Shown here: piece after piece, positions 4,863 through 5,697 of the stretch
How the letters are laid out: each line of letters starts with the position of its first letter
Numbering within the stretch: the stretch's first letter is position 1
NCBI GenBank assembly: GCA_016297695.1
Contig: JAEDGC010000084.1
Location: forward strand, 1-5,697
DNA length: 5,697 nucleotides
Source: Bacilli bacterium
Lineage (GTDB): Bacteria > Bacillota_I > Bacilli_A > RF39 > UBA660
Direction: 5' to 3'
Translations under genes and position numbers: made by a program
The notes under the pieces: model-generated
Database searches by the model: none
What the model saw: only the letters and a program-made list of their open reading frames with translations
Told to the model about the DNA's origin: nothing

Positions 4863-4921
4863 GAGTTATTATAGATTTACGGCTAATTACTTTAGATTTA
4901 TAGACTATCGGCAATTTAATA

Positions 4922-4955
4922 CAAGTGCAAAGCACTTGCAAAATCGAAGATTTTG
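4922..4955. repeat. Two adjacent 7-bp triloop minihairpins
   Basis: CAAGTGC-AAA-GCACTTG (4922-4938) is followed with no gap by CAAAATC-GAA-GATTTTG (4939-4955). Each is a perfect 7-bp stem with a three-base loop closed by C-G. The second has C-GAA-G, a loop known for exceptional stability as single-stranded DNA. Neither is followed by a run of T on either strand, so terminators are unlikely. Confidence 0.7.
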
Positions 4956-5012
4956 TCATTTAATTAATAGGCCATGTCATTTCTGTAAGAAAATTTACTT
5001 TTTAAATTTTTC

Positions 5013-5080
5013 AAAAAAATCCTTAAAAAAATTATCTTGATATATAATGAATTTAAGTGTATCAAGATGTTATTAAGGAT
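5013..5080 (-). terminator. Nested hairpin, possible minus-strand terminator
   Basis: ATCCTTAA (5019-5026) pairs with TTAAGGAT (5073-5080), and inside it ATCTTGATA (5034-5042) pairs with TATCAAGAT (5060-5068). Read on the minus strand the structure runs into seven T (5019-5013), as in a terminator for a transcript coming from the right. On the + strand the right arm contains AAGGA before an ATG at 5087, so it could instead hide a ribosome site. Confidence 0.45.
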
Positions 5081-5086
5081 GTATAA

Positions 5087-5197
5087 ATGTATTTGTGTTA
5101 TTATGTTAGGGTCTTTATTGTTGAGATTTTTATGCTTTATAGTGTTTATATATGTGTTTTTATGAGTATTTTTTTTAGTTTTTATACTTGTTTTTGA
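5087..5197 (+). CDS. Doubtful 36-residue hydrophobic peptide
   Basis: ATG 5087 follows AAGGA (5075-5079) at 7 nt and opens a 36-codon frame ending in TGA. The product is almost wholly hydrophobic and aromatic (MYLCYYVRVFIVEIFMLYS, then VYICVFMSIFFSFYTCF), with one Arg and one Glu. It would be a single membrane-spanning peptide of the type I toxin kind, with its ribosome site inside the hairpin stem at 5019-5080. Against it, any T-rich strand gives Phe, Val, Tyr and Cys codons, no convincing promoter is seen, and the composition differs from the A-rich genes upstream. Probably chance, kept as a candidate. Confidence 0.2.
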   Translation: MYLCYYVRVFIVEIFMLYSVYICVFMSIFFSFYTCF

Positions 5198-5223
5198 TTT
5201 TTTTTGAGTAGCTCCGAACCCTC

Positions 5224-5243
5224 AACAAAACTTAACAAAACTT
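5224..5243 (-). repeat. Tandem 10-bp repeats related to the promoter upstream element
   Basis: AACAAAACTT (5224-5233) is repeated exactly at 5234-5243, followed by AAAACT. On the minus strand each unit reads AAGTTTTGTT, one base from AAGTTTTGTAA found upstream of promoters 2, 3 and 6. Exact copies of that 11-mer are also nearby at 5262-5272 (minus) and 5397-5407 (plus). Confidence 0.5.
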
Positions 5244-5515
5244 AAAACTCTACACATATCGTTACAAAACTTTACATGTAGCTCATAAATTTTGCCATAG
5301 CTCGTTATAATTCTTAACATTTTTCACATTTAAGCATATTTTCTCAATTTATCACTACCGGCAGTATATAAACAGTATATATCGACAAATTTTGTTAAGT
5401 TTTGTAAACTAAAAGTATATAAAATATATATACATATTGCCGGAAGTATTGCCATCACTAGCTTTTATCTTATTGAGTTTTAAATGTGCTATATCCAAAT
5501 ATTAAACCATATAAC

Positions 5516-5631
5516 CCTAAAAGTCAATAATAACGGGCATTTGATAGCTTTTTACTATTAAAAAAATTGCATAAAATTATCAAAAAAATATTAAAATGAT
5601 ATTAAAATTATGCCTAAAAGCCAATAATATC
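5516..5631. repeat. Two 19-nt direct repeats, 97 bp apart
   Basis: CCTAAAAGTCAATAATAAC (5516-5534) and CCTAAAAGCCAATAATATC (5613-5631) match at 17 of 19 positions. Between them lie two tandem 11-mers, ATATTAAAATG (5588-5598) and ATATTAAAATT (5599-5609). They lie upstream of the partial promoter at 5683 and could be regulatory or part of an origin. Confidence 0.5.
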
Positions 5632-5656
5632 AAGAAAAAAGCAAAAATATTAAGTT

Positions 5657-5688
5657 TTGTAAAGAAAAAATAAAAAAAAGTATTGACA
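5657..5688 (+). promoter_or_regulatory. Partial promoter 6, reading out of the window
   Basis: TTGTAA (5657-5662, within AAGTTTTGTAA 5652-5662) lies 20 bp before a consensus -35, TTGACA (5683-5688), the same arrangement as promoters 2-5. The -10 would fall about 9 nt beyond the end. It indicates another rightward gene of the same kind outside the window. Confidence 0.45.
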
Positions 5689-5697
5689 TTTTAAAAA

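Larger units (their letters stand above)
4696..5697. other. Gene-poor, repeat-rich region
   Basis: About 1 kb with no convincing protein gene on either strand. In order it holds 16-bp iteron-like repeats (4769-4816), TATAGAYT boxes with a 13-bp inverted repeat (4823-4907), two minihairpins (4922-4955), a nested hairpin (5019-5080), a T/G-rich stretch (5081-5210), a C-rich and G-poor stretch with AACAAAACTT repeats (5216-5350), a long-range CCGG inverted repeat (5358-5443), two 19-nt direct repeats (5516-5534, 5613-5631) and a partial promoter at the right edge. The layout suggests a replication, partition or transfer site, or a long leader of a gene beyond the window. Confidence 0.6.

Noticed and set aside
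4769..4907. CRISPR array
   Set aside because: The repeats abut without unique spacers and are only 16 bp long.
5205..5300. tRNA fragment suggested by GGTTCGGAGC on the minus strand and three TAGCTC words
   Set aside because: No cloverleaf arms or acceptor stem can be drawn. The T-loop would need GGTTCRA followed by a paired arm, which is absent.
5330..5456. 41-codon frame on the minus strand starting MAILPAICIY
   Set aside because: No ribosome-binding site precedes it, it spans the dyad and repeat elements, and its composition does not resemble the genes of the window.
1..5697. The window as a complete circular plasmid
   Set aside because: Joining the ends would put the -10 of the right-edge promoter at 9-14, which reads ATTGAC and is not a -10, and promoter 1 would lack the TTGTAA element at the usual distance. 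There is no terminal overlap beyond A-runs, so circularity is unsupported.

Overview
This is a very AT-rich bacterial window holding nine supported small protein genes, all on the + strand. Eight are preceded by a strong Shine-Dalgarno (mostly TAGGAGA; gene 442 has GAGGAGA) and the ninth (3688) has GGAG. TGG is used for Trp, every ORF is intact under the standard bacterial code, and the promoters are sigma70-like (TTGnnn, 17 bp, TATAAT-like). This suggests an accessory region (plasmid, prophage or island) of a low-GC, probably gut-associated bacterium. The sequence alone does not decide between low-GC Firmicutes, Brachyspira-like or Gastranaerophilales-like hosts. No replicase, integrase, transposase, capsid, tRNA or rRNA gene is visible, and none of the proteins is a well-known enzyme.

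Layout. Unit 1 (10-753): promoter, about 150 nt leader with a possible 15-residue ORF, then two adjacent small genes (203-439 and 442-699), the second with an N-terminal His-Ala-x-x-Arg-x-x-x-Arg pattern like DUF4258/BrnT-type proteins, closed by a clear terminator. Unit 2 (790-1476): promoter and two hypothetical genes (853, 1087). Unit 3 (1504-2638): promoter and a 341-residue protein. Unit 4 (2620-3960): promoter, a very acidic 102-residue protein, a 219-residue protein with a possible winged-helix C-terminus, and a small secreted protein. Unit 5 (3998-4695): promoter, a 181-residue protein and a long-loop terminator. From 4696 to the end, about 1 kb carries no convincing gene but is dense in repeats: 16-bp iteron-like repeats, a cluster of TATAGAYT boxes, two adjacent perfect 7-bp minihairpins, a nested hairpin, and, at the right edge, the -35 region of another promoter whose gene lies outside the window.

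The most interesting signal is regulatory. Four of the five complete promoters carry the same palindrome, GTAGTA-N8-TACTAy, placed over the -35 box in two cases and over the spacer/-10 in the other two, and the fifth has a degenerate copy. This is what a shared repressor regulon looks like. The four promoters with the clear palindrome and the incomplete one at the right edge also share a TTGTAA element 18-20 bp upstream of the -35. The window therefore reads as a set of separately promoted, co-regulated small accessory genes next to a non-coding region that could be a replication, partition or single-strand initiation site. The functions of the proteins are unknown; anti-defence or toxin-antitoxin roles are only possibilities.
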